Shown: positions 48,518 to 59,596 of the stretch, piece by piece
Position numbering within the stretch: position 1 is the first letter of the stretch
Layout of the letters: the number at the start of each line of letters is the position of its first letter
Origin: Phoronis australis
Lineage: Eukaryota > Phoronida > Phoronidae
NCBI GenBank assembly: GCA_002633005.1
Contig: NMRA01000097.1
Span: 448,686-512,685, forward strand
Reading direction: 5' to 3'
DNA length: 64,000 nt
The notes under the pieces: model-generated
Told to the model about the DNA's origin: nothing
Database searches by the model: none
The model's input: only the letters and a program-made list of their open reading frames with translations
Program-made: the position numbers and the translations under genes

Positions 48518-48795
48518 CAGCCGATTTTATGAAGGTAGTTTTAGGTTAAACCTGGTTTAAACTGAAAACTTATACCACATTTAAAGATAATCTGCATTTC
48601 AATGACGTGATTTAAGTTTTAGACCAGTGGAATAGTAAAACCTGGTCCGATTTCAAAGTTGAACCTGTTCTAAATCAATTTCCATCTTACCTTCGAGGTC
48701 TATATCCCTTAGACATGTAGTAAGATCATAAACCAGGTTTAACTTGGTCAGACTCAGGTTTAGTCTTGCACTTACATGATATAGGTGCAATTCAA
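48518..48795. mobile_element. Diverged end of the window-edge inverted-repeat element
   Basis: Begins cagccgattttatgaagg and follows 63436-63720 in order: 'gttaaacctggttta', 'tttaaagataatctgcatt', 'ttagaccagtgg', 'cgaggtctata', 'ataaaccaggttt' and 'atataggtgcaa'. By eye it is about 75-80% identical. It stops near 48795, just before a LINE 3' end, so it may be truncated by that insertion. Confidence 0.7.
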
Positions 48796-48825
48796 TGTTT
48801 TAATGTTTGTTACTAAATCTTCAAC

Positions 48826-49260
48826 ACAATGAATACATATATAACCCAGAAAGCGCTAAGAGGCTTTATATCTGGGGTAAAACAATACAAATAAATCTAA
48901 TAAATACAACTATTATGCACAAATACATGAATTACATTGATATATGATTACTAATGTAAATAAATGATTTTCATACACATGTATACAGTTCTATACACTC
49001 CCACAAAGAGATTTAATATTATAGAGAAATTTTGATACTTTTTCGAATAAAATCTTAACTTCATTTGGGTTGAGTTGTTGACATCCATATAGAAAAAAAA
49101 TTGTTGTACAATTGCGGAATTTAAGAATATTGTTTGAAGCCATTGGGGTATTGTTCAAGGGTCTGGAAAAGTTGTACCCTCTGCTACCTGCACAACTCAA
49201 AACAAGGAAAACAATGTGCATTTGTCTCCACAGGAAGACAGAGGCGAAATATTATTAAAA
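48826..49260 (-). pseudogene. LINE 3' end (minus strand)
   Basis: The reverse complement follows the LINE 3' end at 58880-59335: ttttaataatatttcgcc, a diverged Cys-rich block, 'cttttccagacccttgaac', 'ttaaatctctttgtg', 'gtatgaaaat.att.attta' and 'cgctttctgggtt'. The protein frame is broken. This is 3'-terminal LINE sequence including a short untranslated tail. Confidence 0.65.
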
Positions 49261-49385
49261 TTATGTCTAAATTTCTCGTTGTTTAGGAATAGACCGCATC
49301 TTGATCGGTATAGGACTTTTCATAGTTGCGAGGAAGTTGAAATGATGTCAATGGAGTTGGCAAGTCTTGAGTAGTGGTATGCAAT

Positions 49386-50180
49386 TTAAAGGCCAAAGCA
49401 GCCCTTTTTCATATCACTTTTAGCAAAAATAAGGATCGTTGATTATCCCAGACACATTTTTCACTTAATTACAGCTTTTCGTAATTTGATTAATTTCTCG
49501 TCCTCTACTCCGGAAGTGACGTTTTGGGAGGCAAGAGTTTCGCGCCAATTTCTTTTCATTATAGTCTGACTGTGAGAGCTGTCGAGTCAGTCATTGTTCT
49601 TCCTCATTTGTCGTAAGTATGATCGTCGTTTGCTTTTGTTTACAAGTCAGTCAACATGTCACGCTGTTGCTGCGTGCCGGGATGAACTCATTATCCTCTC
49701 ACACGCGCTTTGAGTACCTTGCGTCGCTTTCCGAAGGATGACACACTTCGCCGTACTTGGCTAGCTCGTTCATGTGAAGAACGCAGCGCTACCCGTCCAC
49801 GCAACGTACAAAGCAGTGGAGGGTTACCGAGTGTGTGGCAAGCAATTTCTGTCGTCAGATTATGACAGATATGTTCGCTGAATTGATGAAGCTCCCTGCG
49901 AAACAACGCCTGAAAAAGGGTACCATACCGTCGCTGTTGATTCCCGGCAGTGTCCCGTCGCCAACCCCGAGAAGTGCGTTTTTGAAGCAAGAAGCCTCGC
50001 GAACTCTGGCCACTATATAGAGTGACTGGAGGCACTTCATCTACTGTCACCTGTGCCTGCGAACGTACCCCATTGCGTGCAATTCCGGGAACTAGCAGTG
50101 ATTCGCCCTGTGCTGTTGTCTCTAGCCCAGAGCCTGTACAGGCCCAGTTCGACACGCAGTGAAGAGGACAGGTCGGTGAG
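49386..50180 (+). pseudogene. 5' part of a THAP-encoding transposon, broken THAP domain
   Basis: 49386-49690 matches the arms of the 5134-5750 palindrome. The start codon at 49656 opens MSRCCCVPG, then TGA (the Cys codon of the intact arms, TGT, reads TGA here), THYPLTRALSTLRRFPKDDT and LRRTWLARS. After a frameshift follow RVCGKQFLSSDY and, in another frame, AKQRLKKGTIPSLL. This is a full THAP order: C..C, FPKD, W, C..H, then RLK.G..PS. The fourth zinc ligand, His in 'VCxKHF', is Gln (CAA). A donor-like G|GTGAG near 50174 may end the first exon. No transposase domain follows. Confidence 0.75.
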
Positions 50181-53100
50181 CCTAAGTTTGATAAGTTTAT
50201 TGTGGATTTGTATTGGAGCTATTTGGAAGGTGCCAGGTGAGGCTTAGAAACGCTCTCTCATCATCCCTTGTAATTCAGTGGCAGTGGTTTCGTTTTCTTT
50301 AATCGGTTTGCCGATGAACGCACGTGCGGTCTTCCAATGTATAATCTGGACTATCAGATGTAGTGTTTGTCCTATAGTTTTAGTTCACATTCTTTCCGAA
50401 AATTATGAAAATGAATGCTTGTTTTCAAAGCAGGGGAAGAATTGTGATCAGATATCAATGTGAATGGCTTACACGTACGGGCTATTCACATTTTTACATA
50501 TAATTCAACCGATATTACAATATACGTATGCCTAAGACCGTGCTCACCGTCAATGTCCCTGTGATCGGTATGCAGTAAATTTTGTTTATCTAAATTTTGA
50601 CGACATGCTTTGTACTTGGTCTGGGTTAATTAATGTAGGGCCCTGACAACACATGACTCTGAAGGTTTTGATACGCAACTTTTTCTTTACGCAGATACAT
50701 TTTCTTCCAACGCGTACATTTGATGTACGACGTGGGCACTGAGTGAATGCATCAACCAAACATATTAATTTTTGAATATACCTTCAAAAGTGGACTTTTT
50801 CAAAACACTGTGTTGCCCATAATCGTGTCAAAAAGTGAAATGAACAAACTTGTAAACAATGCTCAAAGCACTATTGTGGACATACGGAAATGCCAACGAC
50901 GTTGTATTTGCCTTGCATTTCTGATAAGGCGCTATCATGCTGGAAGTTTTCTAAGATTGAGCGCCGTTTCAAAAAACTGTAGGTCTTGTTACAGCTGAGC
51001 ACAGAAGAACTATTCAGCAATTTTAGGACTGAAACTGAACGAAATCTAGCGTGGTGACTCATTGGAAGGGGGAGAAATCGGGGAGAATGGGGGGGAGGTG
51101 ATAGAAGCATGATTCTTTTATTTTAGTGCCATGGTTGTCAGGTGTCATTCAGCATCACTTACTACCTAAGGTGGCCATATCTTGCGCTACAAACACCACC
51201 AGACGCTTTTCTTCACAAAAAGTGCACATTGGTGTATTTTCTTTCATTTTTTTTTTCGACACAGCAATCATTTTACCAAAGATTCACGCCGGGTAGAGAC
51301 AAATATCTCTTCACCATCTCTTCACCACGTATTTACATTGTCGCCTTAAAAATTGTTTTATTTTATATAATTTGTCAATATGTTGCTCACAGAAAATATT
51401 TATTTTTGGAACAACGTCAATAACCAACTGATACACGTAACTAGCGCAAATTTTAGCGTCGCCGATGCATGAAAACAGAATGCGCATACTAACAACATGT
51501 TGTAGCCTCAACAGCGGTCATTCTGTTTGGTGTCACTGTCTAGTTCAAGGAAATCGTAACCAAATGATTTTGAAGATAGAGCCTTCCAAGTCCGTGGGTT
51601 TAAGGCATAACAGGACCGTGTATTTTGCGTCTTAACTTACTGTAAGGGTTAATACTATGAAACAAAAACCCCGGAGTAAGAGGTTTTTGGTGCAACAACT
51701 CACTCACTATCCCATCATCATGGGCGCGTGATAGGTGACCCGTGAAGTACATTAAAAACACAAAAAGATGCATTTCGGCGTAACACAAACAAAAAACAAG
51801 TGTGGGCGAAGACTGTCAAAAATCAAATGGCATCGTTTACAAAATGACTACGTCGTTGTATTGACCCAGAAGCAGCGACTGTAATGCAACTTGTTAACGT
51901 CACTAGTCAAGAGATCAAATGGAAAGAAAACTTTTACGTTTTGTTATTGTGGTTATTTATTGTACAAGTATAAACCCCGAGGTTGTTTGTAGGGAAAACT
52001 ATATGAGCTCGGTATGATGTATTAAAAGCTTATGGTGTGATACTATAAAGATATTACATATAACTTGCAAGTGAACCTATTCGACCAATCATAATTTGCA
52101 CCAAATACCAAACTAACCATGCAATGGGGAATAAGCTTGGGCTGGGATGTTTGTAAGCACAAGTCAAGACTTAACAATAGAGTAAAGATGCTACAGGTAT
52201 GACAATATAATAGGTAATCTAGTATTACTAAGTCCATTAACATCAAATATAGTAGAGGGTCTATCAAGTCAACTGAAGTCTGTAGAAAATGAGGAAATGA
52301 AATATAAACAAATGCAATGGACTAAGATCTATTCCATGAAGAAATAAATAGATGTCCTAACGTTGGTCAATTTAATGACCTCTTTGTCATCGATCTTTTT
52401 TTAGAAGTTGCCAAAAAATCCTGATGGTTACAAATAGTGCAAGCGCCTCCTTTGTATAAAAATTTAGCGAAACAGATTCACCTATCAACATAATTGGGAT
52501 ACGTCATTGTTAGCTTTGGCCTAACTTCGATTGAATGATCGCTAAATAACGGATTTTTCTAAAACCCCCTTGACCCCCACAACCCACAACCTCGTGACCC
52601 ACCACCCCCTAGAACCACAGCCCCCTCCACCGACAACCTGTGGCAATAGATTATCTTTGCGATTTTTACACATCTCGTAATAATATAAAGTCACTAAATA
52701 ACTTTCCCACAAGACTTGCCCTCGCGTGATTTCTTCCCTAGCTCAAGCTCGGTGGTTAAAAACAATAAGTGGCGTAATTAAGAATATGATCTGAAATAGC
52801 GAATTGTAAGGGTGGTCTCGTCGTCACGGAAATATTTGCACGAACTGTTAACCATGACCCTGTTCTACTAAACATAGGGAGAGAGAACGTTAATGTGATT
52901 AAACACTCTTTCAATGTGTTCACACATCAATGTGTTCCATCTGATGGATTCATTGCAAAGTTGTTAAGATCACTGAAATTTTCACGTAATATCAATTTTC
53001 AACCATTTGCTCTATCCCACTAGTTTTAACTAATTAAAGTCGTGAGCTACAGGGTAAGCCTTGGTAGTTTTTGTAACCCATTTCTCGCAAAAGGTGTACA

Positions 53101-53300
53101 TGTGAGAATACCATCAAAATTAATCGGAAAGACAGAGAAGACGGCGAGTACAAACACAAAATTTAGTAATCCACTTAGCACTAGATTCACCCGTTGCGTC
53201 CTAATTTATTCGCCAGAATTTCACGAACCGATATTATTTTCCTCGATAACCAGACAATTGGCAACTACGAAGGCAATCCCAAAACAAAAAATTGTTCGAA
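50181..53300. other. Intergenic, nothing recognised
   Basis: No supported exon. Possibly the rest of the THAP element's intron and flanking DNA. The open frames on either strand (60-93 codons) lack motifs. A C-rich tract lies at about 52563-52640. Confidence 0.35.
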
Positions 53301-53309
53301 GATGGAGCA

Positions 53310-54240
53310 GGCAGACGGCTATAAACGCTATGTCACAGATTTTCATTATATTTTCTATGTTTCATGACAATGGCCCCACTGACTCCAGACCACCTTTATT
53401 TTTTTCAAAACGTCTTGTTTTGGTTTACATGGACAATATTTATTCCCAGCAGGTTTTGAGCTTGGCGGCAGTTAAGTTTTTGTAAATTTTCGACAGTTAC
53501 GTTAAGCAGTAACGTTGAAATTTTGGATCGGTGTTGCTGATCTAGTGTGACCATCGTCTACTTTATTCTTGCATATTTGGAAGATTTCGAATTGTTAGTC
53601 TATTTTAGAGCCGCAAAGTTGATGAGTATTGTTTAAAATCTTTATGAAGTCAAAGACTTGCTTTACTTAAGACTACAAACACATAATCATCTTATGGATC
53701 AGTAATTCTTTAATATTCATTGCAAATAGGCCATTTCCGATGGTTCCATTGATTGGTTTTCCTCCAGTATAGAGGCTCCCTGCTCCAAACCCCTTGAACA
53801 AGGTAAAACGAGATTGGATATTATTGTTTTGTTTATCGTCCCAAAGGTAACTAAAATGCATACTGTAGTAAGGTTCAAAGCCGTGAAATTGAGTTTATCA
53901 ACACTCAGGGCATTTGTGCTTGATATGAGCTGTACATGTACTTCAATCTTAAGAGCATGTTCGCGAATTGACCAAGCAGACGGTGATAAACGCTGAGTCA
54001 CACGTTCTCTTTATATTTTCTCTGTGTGATGACACTGGGCCTACTGACTCCAGACCACCTTTATTTTTATTTCAAAACCCCTCCTTTTGGTTTTCATGAA
54101 TACTACTTGTTTCCGGAAATTTTGAGCCTGGCGGCAGTTAAGTTTGAGTTAAAGTTTGACAGTTACGTTACGCAGTGGCAGTAACGTTGAAATGTTGAAC
54201 TTATGTTATTGATCAAGTGTGACCTTTCACTACTATTTGT
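53310..54240. repeat. Tandem duplication, period about 650 bp
   Basis: 53329-53560 ('gcagacgg.tataaacgct', 'actccagaccacctttattttt', 'ggcggcagttaagttt', 'gacagttacgtta', 'cagtaacgttgaaat') recurs at 53977-54230 with many substitutions and small indels. The DNA between (53640-53960) recurs at 58560-58800. On plus, a 147-codon frame (53042-53485) spans the first copy but is not kept in the second. Confidence 0.6.
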
Positions 54241-55685
54241 GTAAATTCAAATGATTTCGATAATTTTAGAACCGCATAAGATGACTACTTTAATTGATTT
54301 TTGAAACTGTCAAAATTGGCTAAATTCGTTTCCCGATATCTCAGCCGGCACAGGTTTCAGAACATTTTACCAACAACCAATGTGTTGAGCAATCTTAGAT
54401 CTACAAACTAAGACAAGCGATCCTAACGGATATCATGTCATTTGAGGTCGAAAGTGACTCATGGTTACGCCTTTCACCACATTGAGTAATGCCGACAAAC
54501 GTCATCAAGGGATTATTTGCTCCAATTTCACCCGAAAACAGCAATTCAATTGATCATTTATCAAATTTCGTAGTTTCTAGGCACCGAGGGTACTGTACTT
54601 TATTTCTGAAAAGTGCTCGTAGTCATGGAATTAGGATACTTGCTAGACAAACGGCAGTAGTCTAGGTCAGGACACCTTTTGCGAGAGTCGAAATTCAAAT
54701 CCCACATGTTTTACAAAGCTCAGTAATCTTATTCGCACTGCTAAAAAACAAAACGCCACCGATAAATCATTTCCATAACACTTTCCTTCAAAAATTGTGG
54801 TTTCCCACCCCTCCCCCCCCCCTTGCGACTTTTCAAATCTTTCAGCGTGGTATGAACAATATCATTTATTTTGTTTTTGTCTTTGATTTTCCTGTTAACA
54901 AAGACGATGCTTACTTTGAGTTAGCTTTGGAGTGGGTCTGAACAAACGTTATTTTTGAGGAATGTTCAAGTGGTTTTAATGCAGGGCGTTGGAAACGGAG
55001 GACAGTGTCAACATAAAAGTTCCATTGGCAACTACAGGCAACGGCAAAACCATTGGTAAGCAGATTTCCGTTGAGGTTATATAGCCGCCAGTGCCTAAAT
55101 GGCTTCACTTTTGGATTGGTACGGTTGGCTAGTATTATCATTGTGCTATTTGTATGCCGTTTGATGTGACTGACAAAGTGAAAAATGGGAGACTATCACG
55201 AAGCAATGGGGGCTGACTACATGGAAACAGCTACCAGTGAGAAGATACTTCACCTGCGCAGTGGGAAGCACAGAGGAACATAGTTGAATAAGTTTGTGTG
55301 ACTGGTTGTGAGCAGTTTAAAGAACTGATTTCTTCCCAGTCCTCCAGTGTGCAAAAGTATCCGTTTTCAAGTGATCAGCTGTTACTTGACTACATAAATG
55401 GCTCCTGCTGGAAACATGATCAGATTTTCATCCACTGCAGAGGTCACGTGAAAGAAGTGAGGATGATAAAGGCTGTTTTTAGTATAAAGTTCGTAAGTTC
55501 ACGACAAGTATTGTATGTAGCTCATGTTTTTTCTTGAGACAGCAGACTATCAATATACAACATATAAAATTTAAAAAGTCCCAGTTCAAAATATAGCTTC
55601 AAGCAAATTGGGTTCTAATTGCTATGTGTTTATGGTGGTTTAATAGCAAGACTACCAACTTTTCTTAAGCAAAATCACAACAGAG
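54241..55685. other. Intergenic, nothing recognised
   Basis: No supported exon or repeat. Includes a C-run near 54808. Confidence 0.35.
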
Positions 55686-56330
55686 ATATCTAAATGTGGC
55701 AACTGATCTAGGTGCTAATGGACTGTCTCAAATATGAGACTCCTATGTTAATTGTTCAAAATACACGTGATCTCGCTTACATGTACCTCCTCATCCCATA
55801 CTATACACGCAACTCCTCAGTCTGTACATGCAATGTTGGACCACTTTAAAGTAAAAAGTGATATTTAATGCGGCTAGAATCTGGTTTAACACTCATCGCC
55901 CAGTTAATCTATACCAAATAGCATGGAAAACACAAGATATCTAAATGTGTTAACACATCTAAACACAAGTGAATTGGCTCAAGCATGACACTCCTGGTGT
56001 TAACAATTCAAAACACAGGTGACCTCGGCACCTCCCTTTACACATCATCACATATCGTACAACTACCTTTTCATTCTGCAAAAACAATGTTAGAACAAAT
56101 CAAAATCAAAATTTATATTTAATATGACTCCAATCTGCTTCAACACTGGTCATCCAGTCAAGTGGTACAAAGAAGCATGGAACAACGAGATATATAAATG
56201 TGTTCTTTGATCTAAATGCCAGTGAATTGGTTCAAGTACGACATTCCCAAAGTTAACTTTTCAAAATACAGGGATCCCCACTCAACTGGTCATCACATAC
56301 ACATATACTACATGAAACTGGCCAGCCTGC
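55686..56330. repeat. Tandem repeat, unit about 252 bp, about 2.6 copies
   Basis: Units start at 55686, 55937 and 56190, each with 'atat(c/a)taaatgtg', spacing 251 and 253 bases. Shared landmarks in each unit include '(g/c)tcaa.(a/t)(a/c)tgaca/gactcc', 'ttcaaaa(t/c)aca(c/g)gtga' and, in the first two, 'caatgtt(g/a)ga' and 'atttaat.(t/c)ggct/gact'. The third unit is partial. Copies are about 65-75% identical by eye. Satellite-like; no coding signal. Confidence 0.65.
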
Positions 56331-56743
56331 CTAAGTCACCACCTTTCCATAAGCGTGCACATCAGTTGACACTCGCTTTTCAGTTAAGTGGGGTTGGGTG
56401 TAATATGAATTTGAAAGATGAAAACTGATATACCAGCATCATTAAAAAATTGAACAACAAAGTTTTAAGCAAAACATTGACTAATTATCTTAAATTCTAC
56501 TGACAAAGCCACAACAAGTGTTGCTAAAAGTATTTTGCATTTACCTCAGTTTCTACAATATCACAACAATAACAAGTGGTTAAATCACGCAGGCAACCCA
56601 ACATATTATACAATGTTCGAGCGAACTTGAAATCCGCAGTATTCGTGGACGTCACTGACTGTCAACTTCATTATCTCCCTCATCTGACCATTTTCCAGCG
56701 CGGCTCAAGGCAGCCAAGCGTGAACAGAAAACTTTATTCTGCT

Positions 56744-56844
56744 ATGGTGTCAACCAACCTTCCCCCTAAACTGCTTCCCGTCTTCATCGCCTGTGCAGTT
56801 CTGGCCGTGTCTGCTTTGTTGTTCTACATGCTGGGAAATGAGAG
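56744..56844 (+). CDS. Possible first coding exon of a type II membrane protein
   Basis: An ATG with G at +4 (gctATGG) opens MVSTNLPPKLLPVFIACAVL, then AVSALLFYMLGNE, and reaches a donor AG|GTAATT at 56845 (phase 2). A short basic cytoplasmic start followed by one hydrophobic helix of about 20 residues is the layout of Golgi type II enzymes (glycosyltransferases, sulfotransferases). An in-frame frame upstream is open but has no ATG. No downstream exon was recognised, so the call rests on layout alone. Confidence 0.35.
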
Positions 56845-58459
56845 GTAATTTGTAACACTCTCGAATTATACACTTTTTGCAGAACTTCGTAAAGCCTAGC
56901 AATTGTACAGGTGTGACTGCACTTGAGTGATCCAATCATTTTAGCTGAAATTGACCGGATTTCCTTGGACGTCAAGTTGATATCATACACAGATCCTTAA
57001 TGTCGACATAGTGGAACTGCTAAAACATAACGACACACTATACATGTAATTTAAAGAACTACATGAATCACTCTGTCTGACAACCGAAGTGAAACGAAAT
57101 TGTGGCATGCAGGCTGTTAATTAAAATTGGAATTTAGAATGATATGACTACAGCCTTCATCAAAATATGTATAGGAAAAATACTTCCTGTAATGAACTAA
57201 AAAGAAGACGCCTATCAACAACAGCAACAATGGTTATTGAAAAGTGAAAGTCAATGAGAATTTGCATTTTAAGCTTGCAACACATGTCCACTAGATGCAC
57301 GTAATCTTGGACTAAATTTACAACTAACAGAAGACACTACCAGTAAGTGGACTGAGTGGCTCTAAGCTAGCCTAGAATCCAACAACGGCAAAATGACATG
57401 TATATCATATGACTTAGGAACTCAATACCGTTTATCAGTTGTTTACAGTGATGCAGGCATACATTGTAGGACTACTGAATTTCAAAGTGGGCACAATAAA
57501 AAGCTCTGTCTATACTGTTCAAAAACAAGTACTGTTGTTATATTTTTATAATAAATGCATTGTCACTCAGTTTATGACTTTTCTGAAAGGAGAACCAGTA
57601 CCTTTCACTGCATGGCCCTCTATTAGAATAACAGCTGTTGAATAGCAGCTGTTGTTTCTAGTTGTGTTAACTGGTTATCAAATCAGGTATCCATAAAACA
57701 GACTATTACAGCCAAAATAAATCATCATATGAGCTCATCAGATCCAACATTCTTGAGATCCAGTGCAAGTAAGTTGACTTAAGACATTTCAACCAGCATC
57801 CCCTCTTCAATCTTGACACGCGAGCTGCTGCTAATGAAATGGTTGTTTGCACAGTCTACCTGGTTTCCATAGAATTCCAAGACAAGTCCGGTGTCTTGCC
57901 CTTGCCTTGAACGCAGTCAAACAGGTCTGGTGAATTTGCAGTCGTAAATTGTCCGACTCTCGCCAAAATCAGTTGCTGCACAGTCTGTAGTTGTGGTGAC
58001 TTAGTACTCACTTTATGCTGCATCAAGATTCCACACATGAGCAGATGATATTCTTTTTAGGTCCAACATTCTTCAACACACTTCATCATAACAGTTAACA
58101 CACGGTAAGTCAGGATCTTCAGCACTTTTGCCAGCACTAAAGTTACACCTGTTGTTGGACACTGGGTTCACAAAGAACGTGGAGTTTTAATGAAAATGGA
58201 AAAAATACCTTAAACAAATGACACTAAACTAAATATAAATTAAACAAGTTTTGAATCAAACCTATGCACGCTGCTGGACAGCTGTTGTAGTGTTCCAAAC
58301 AGGTATCGGTATTGAAGGTAATTTTCATTCAGGTGGTTGTCACAAGCCTGCGATTCCCATAGAAAATGGTCAGCGCCAAAAAATAATTATTGTACCAATA
58401 AACATCACTAAGACGGAAACGTCTTTTGTAGAGGTCTTGTGTTGATCAGTGTTTTGCCT
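56845..58459. other. Nothing recognised; intron if 56744 is a real exon
   Basis: No exon with clear homology. Several 60-70 codon frames lack motifs. Confidence 0.35.
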
Positions 58460-58830
58460 TCTGAGATATTCGGACTCAAAGTGTTGCGAAATTGCAATGC
58501 TTTGTTTACCTTTGACCCCACTGTTTTATTGCTGAAGTTTTGAACTTAGCGGCAGACTTAATGAGTGAAGCCAAAGACTTGCTTTATTAAAAATTACAAA
58601 CAAATAATGATCTTGCGCACCGGTATTTTTATCATGCATAGCAAATGAGGCATTTCAGCTTGTCCATAAATGGTATACCCCCAAAATAGAAGCTCCTTTG
58701 TTTCTCCCACTTACACAAGGTAATATGAGATTGGACTTTACTGTATTGTTTATCATCCCAAAGGTAACTAAACTGTATATCAAGGCTCAAATCAGTGACA
58801 TTGGTTGATCACCCCTCTGATAGCCGTACT
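58460..58830. repeat. Dispersed copy of the 53.3-54.2 kb repeat
   Basis: 'aagccaaagacttgctttatt', 'cattgcaaat/catagcaaat', 'gagattgga.(a/t)tta', 'ttgtttatc(a/g)tcccaaaggtaact' follow 53640-53880 in order and orientation. On the minus strand a frame fragment FSYLWDDKQ is kept in both copies. Confidence 0.6.
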
Positions 58831-58879
58831 TCACTCTTAAAAAGGTAAAGAAACGTTTTTCGAATAACGCAGTCAAGTC

Positions 58880-59335
58880 TATAGACATAATTTTAATAAT
58901 ATTTCGCCCCTGTGTTCCTGTGGAGACACCCAGGGAAATGCTCATGTTTTCTTTGCTTGTGAGGTATGCATTTACCAGAGGGTACAGCTTTTCCAGACAC
59001 TCGAACAATACCCTAATGTTTACAAAAAATATTTTGAAATTCCGCACTTGGGCAACAAAATTAATCTTTTCTATGTGGATGTCAAGAACTGAACCCAAGT
59101 GAAAATAAGTTTTTATTCAAAATAGTATCAAAATATCTCAATAATATTAAATCTCTTTGTGTGAGTGGATAGAATTGTATTCATGTGTATGAAAATAATT
59201 ATTTACATTCATTATCTTATATCATTGTAATATTAACATCAACTTTTTGATTTATGTATTCGTGTATAATAATTGTATATAGACTTCTTTGTTTTTCTTA
59301 ACCCAGATGTAATGCCTCTTGGCGCTTTCTGGGTT
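58880..59335 (+). pseudogene. LINE 3' end with C-terminal Cys/His motif (plus strand)
   Basis: From about 58907 one frame reads PLCSCGDTQGNAHVFFACEV, then CIYQRVQLFQTLEQY and stops at KN* (about 59093). C-x-C-x8-H-x4-C is the zinc-binding motif near the C-terminus of many jockey/CR1-type LINE proteins. About 240 bases of untranslated tail follow, ending 'cgctttctgggttt'. It is inverted relative to 48826-49260. It lies within about 120 bases of gene A's stop codon. Confidence 0.7.
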
Positions 59336-59450
59336 TCTAAAGATTTCGTAATAAACATTAATAAAAAAGTCTATAGAGCACTGATGAAACTCTTGAGTTT
59401 GCGTTATTAAACAGTTTGGGCTGCCGGAGGAGCTATTTAGCACACGTGCT

Positions 59451-59596
59451 CTAGTCGACAGGGAATACTTCGTTGGCCATCAGACGACTACTAGAGTTAA
59501 AGCCGGTGTAAGCGTTGTTGTAGGTTTGTCCAGGACACGTCTGTATGTGCAGTTGAATGCTGTAGTTCCCTGCTGGAAGTTCGCAATATCCACCAA
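59451..59596 (-). CDS. Gene A terminal exon: end of CTHRC1-like domain
   Basis: Acceptor cttacag, phase 1 start, 146 bases to a TAG at 59451. The product reads GGYCELPAGNYSIQLHIQTC, then PGQTYNNAYTGFNSSSRLMA and NEVFPVD*. It matches the CTHRC1 end (G.C......V......C.......DA.TG..S.SR....E). Unlike gene B, the protein ends here, as in canonical CTHRC1. The LINE 3' end about 120 bases downstream may lie in or next to the 3' UTR; no perfect AATAAA was seen before it. Confidence 0.88.

Noticed and set aside
49691-50155. 154-codon minus-strand open frame
   Set aside because: Antisense of the THAP domain remnant on plus, whose motif order is clear.
53042-53485. 147-codon plus-strand open frame
   Set aside because: Spans the start of the 650-bp repeat and is not kept in the second copy.
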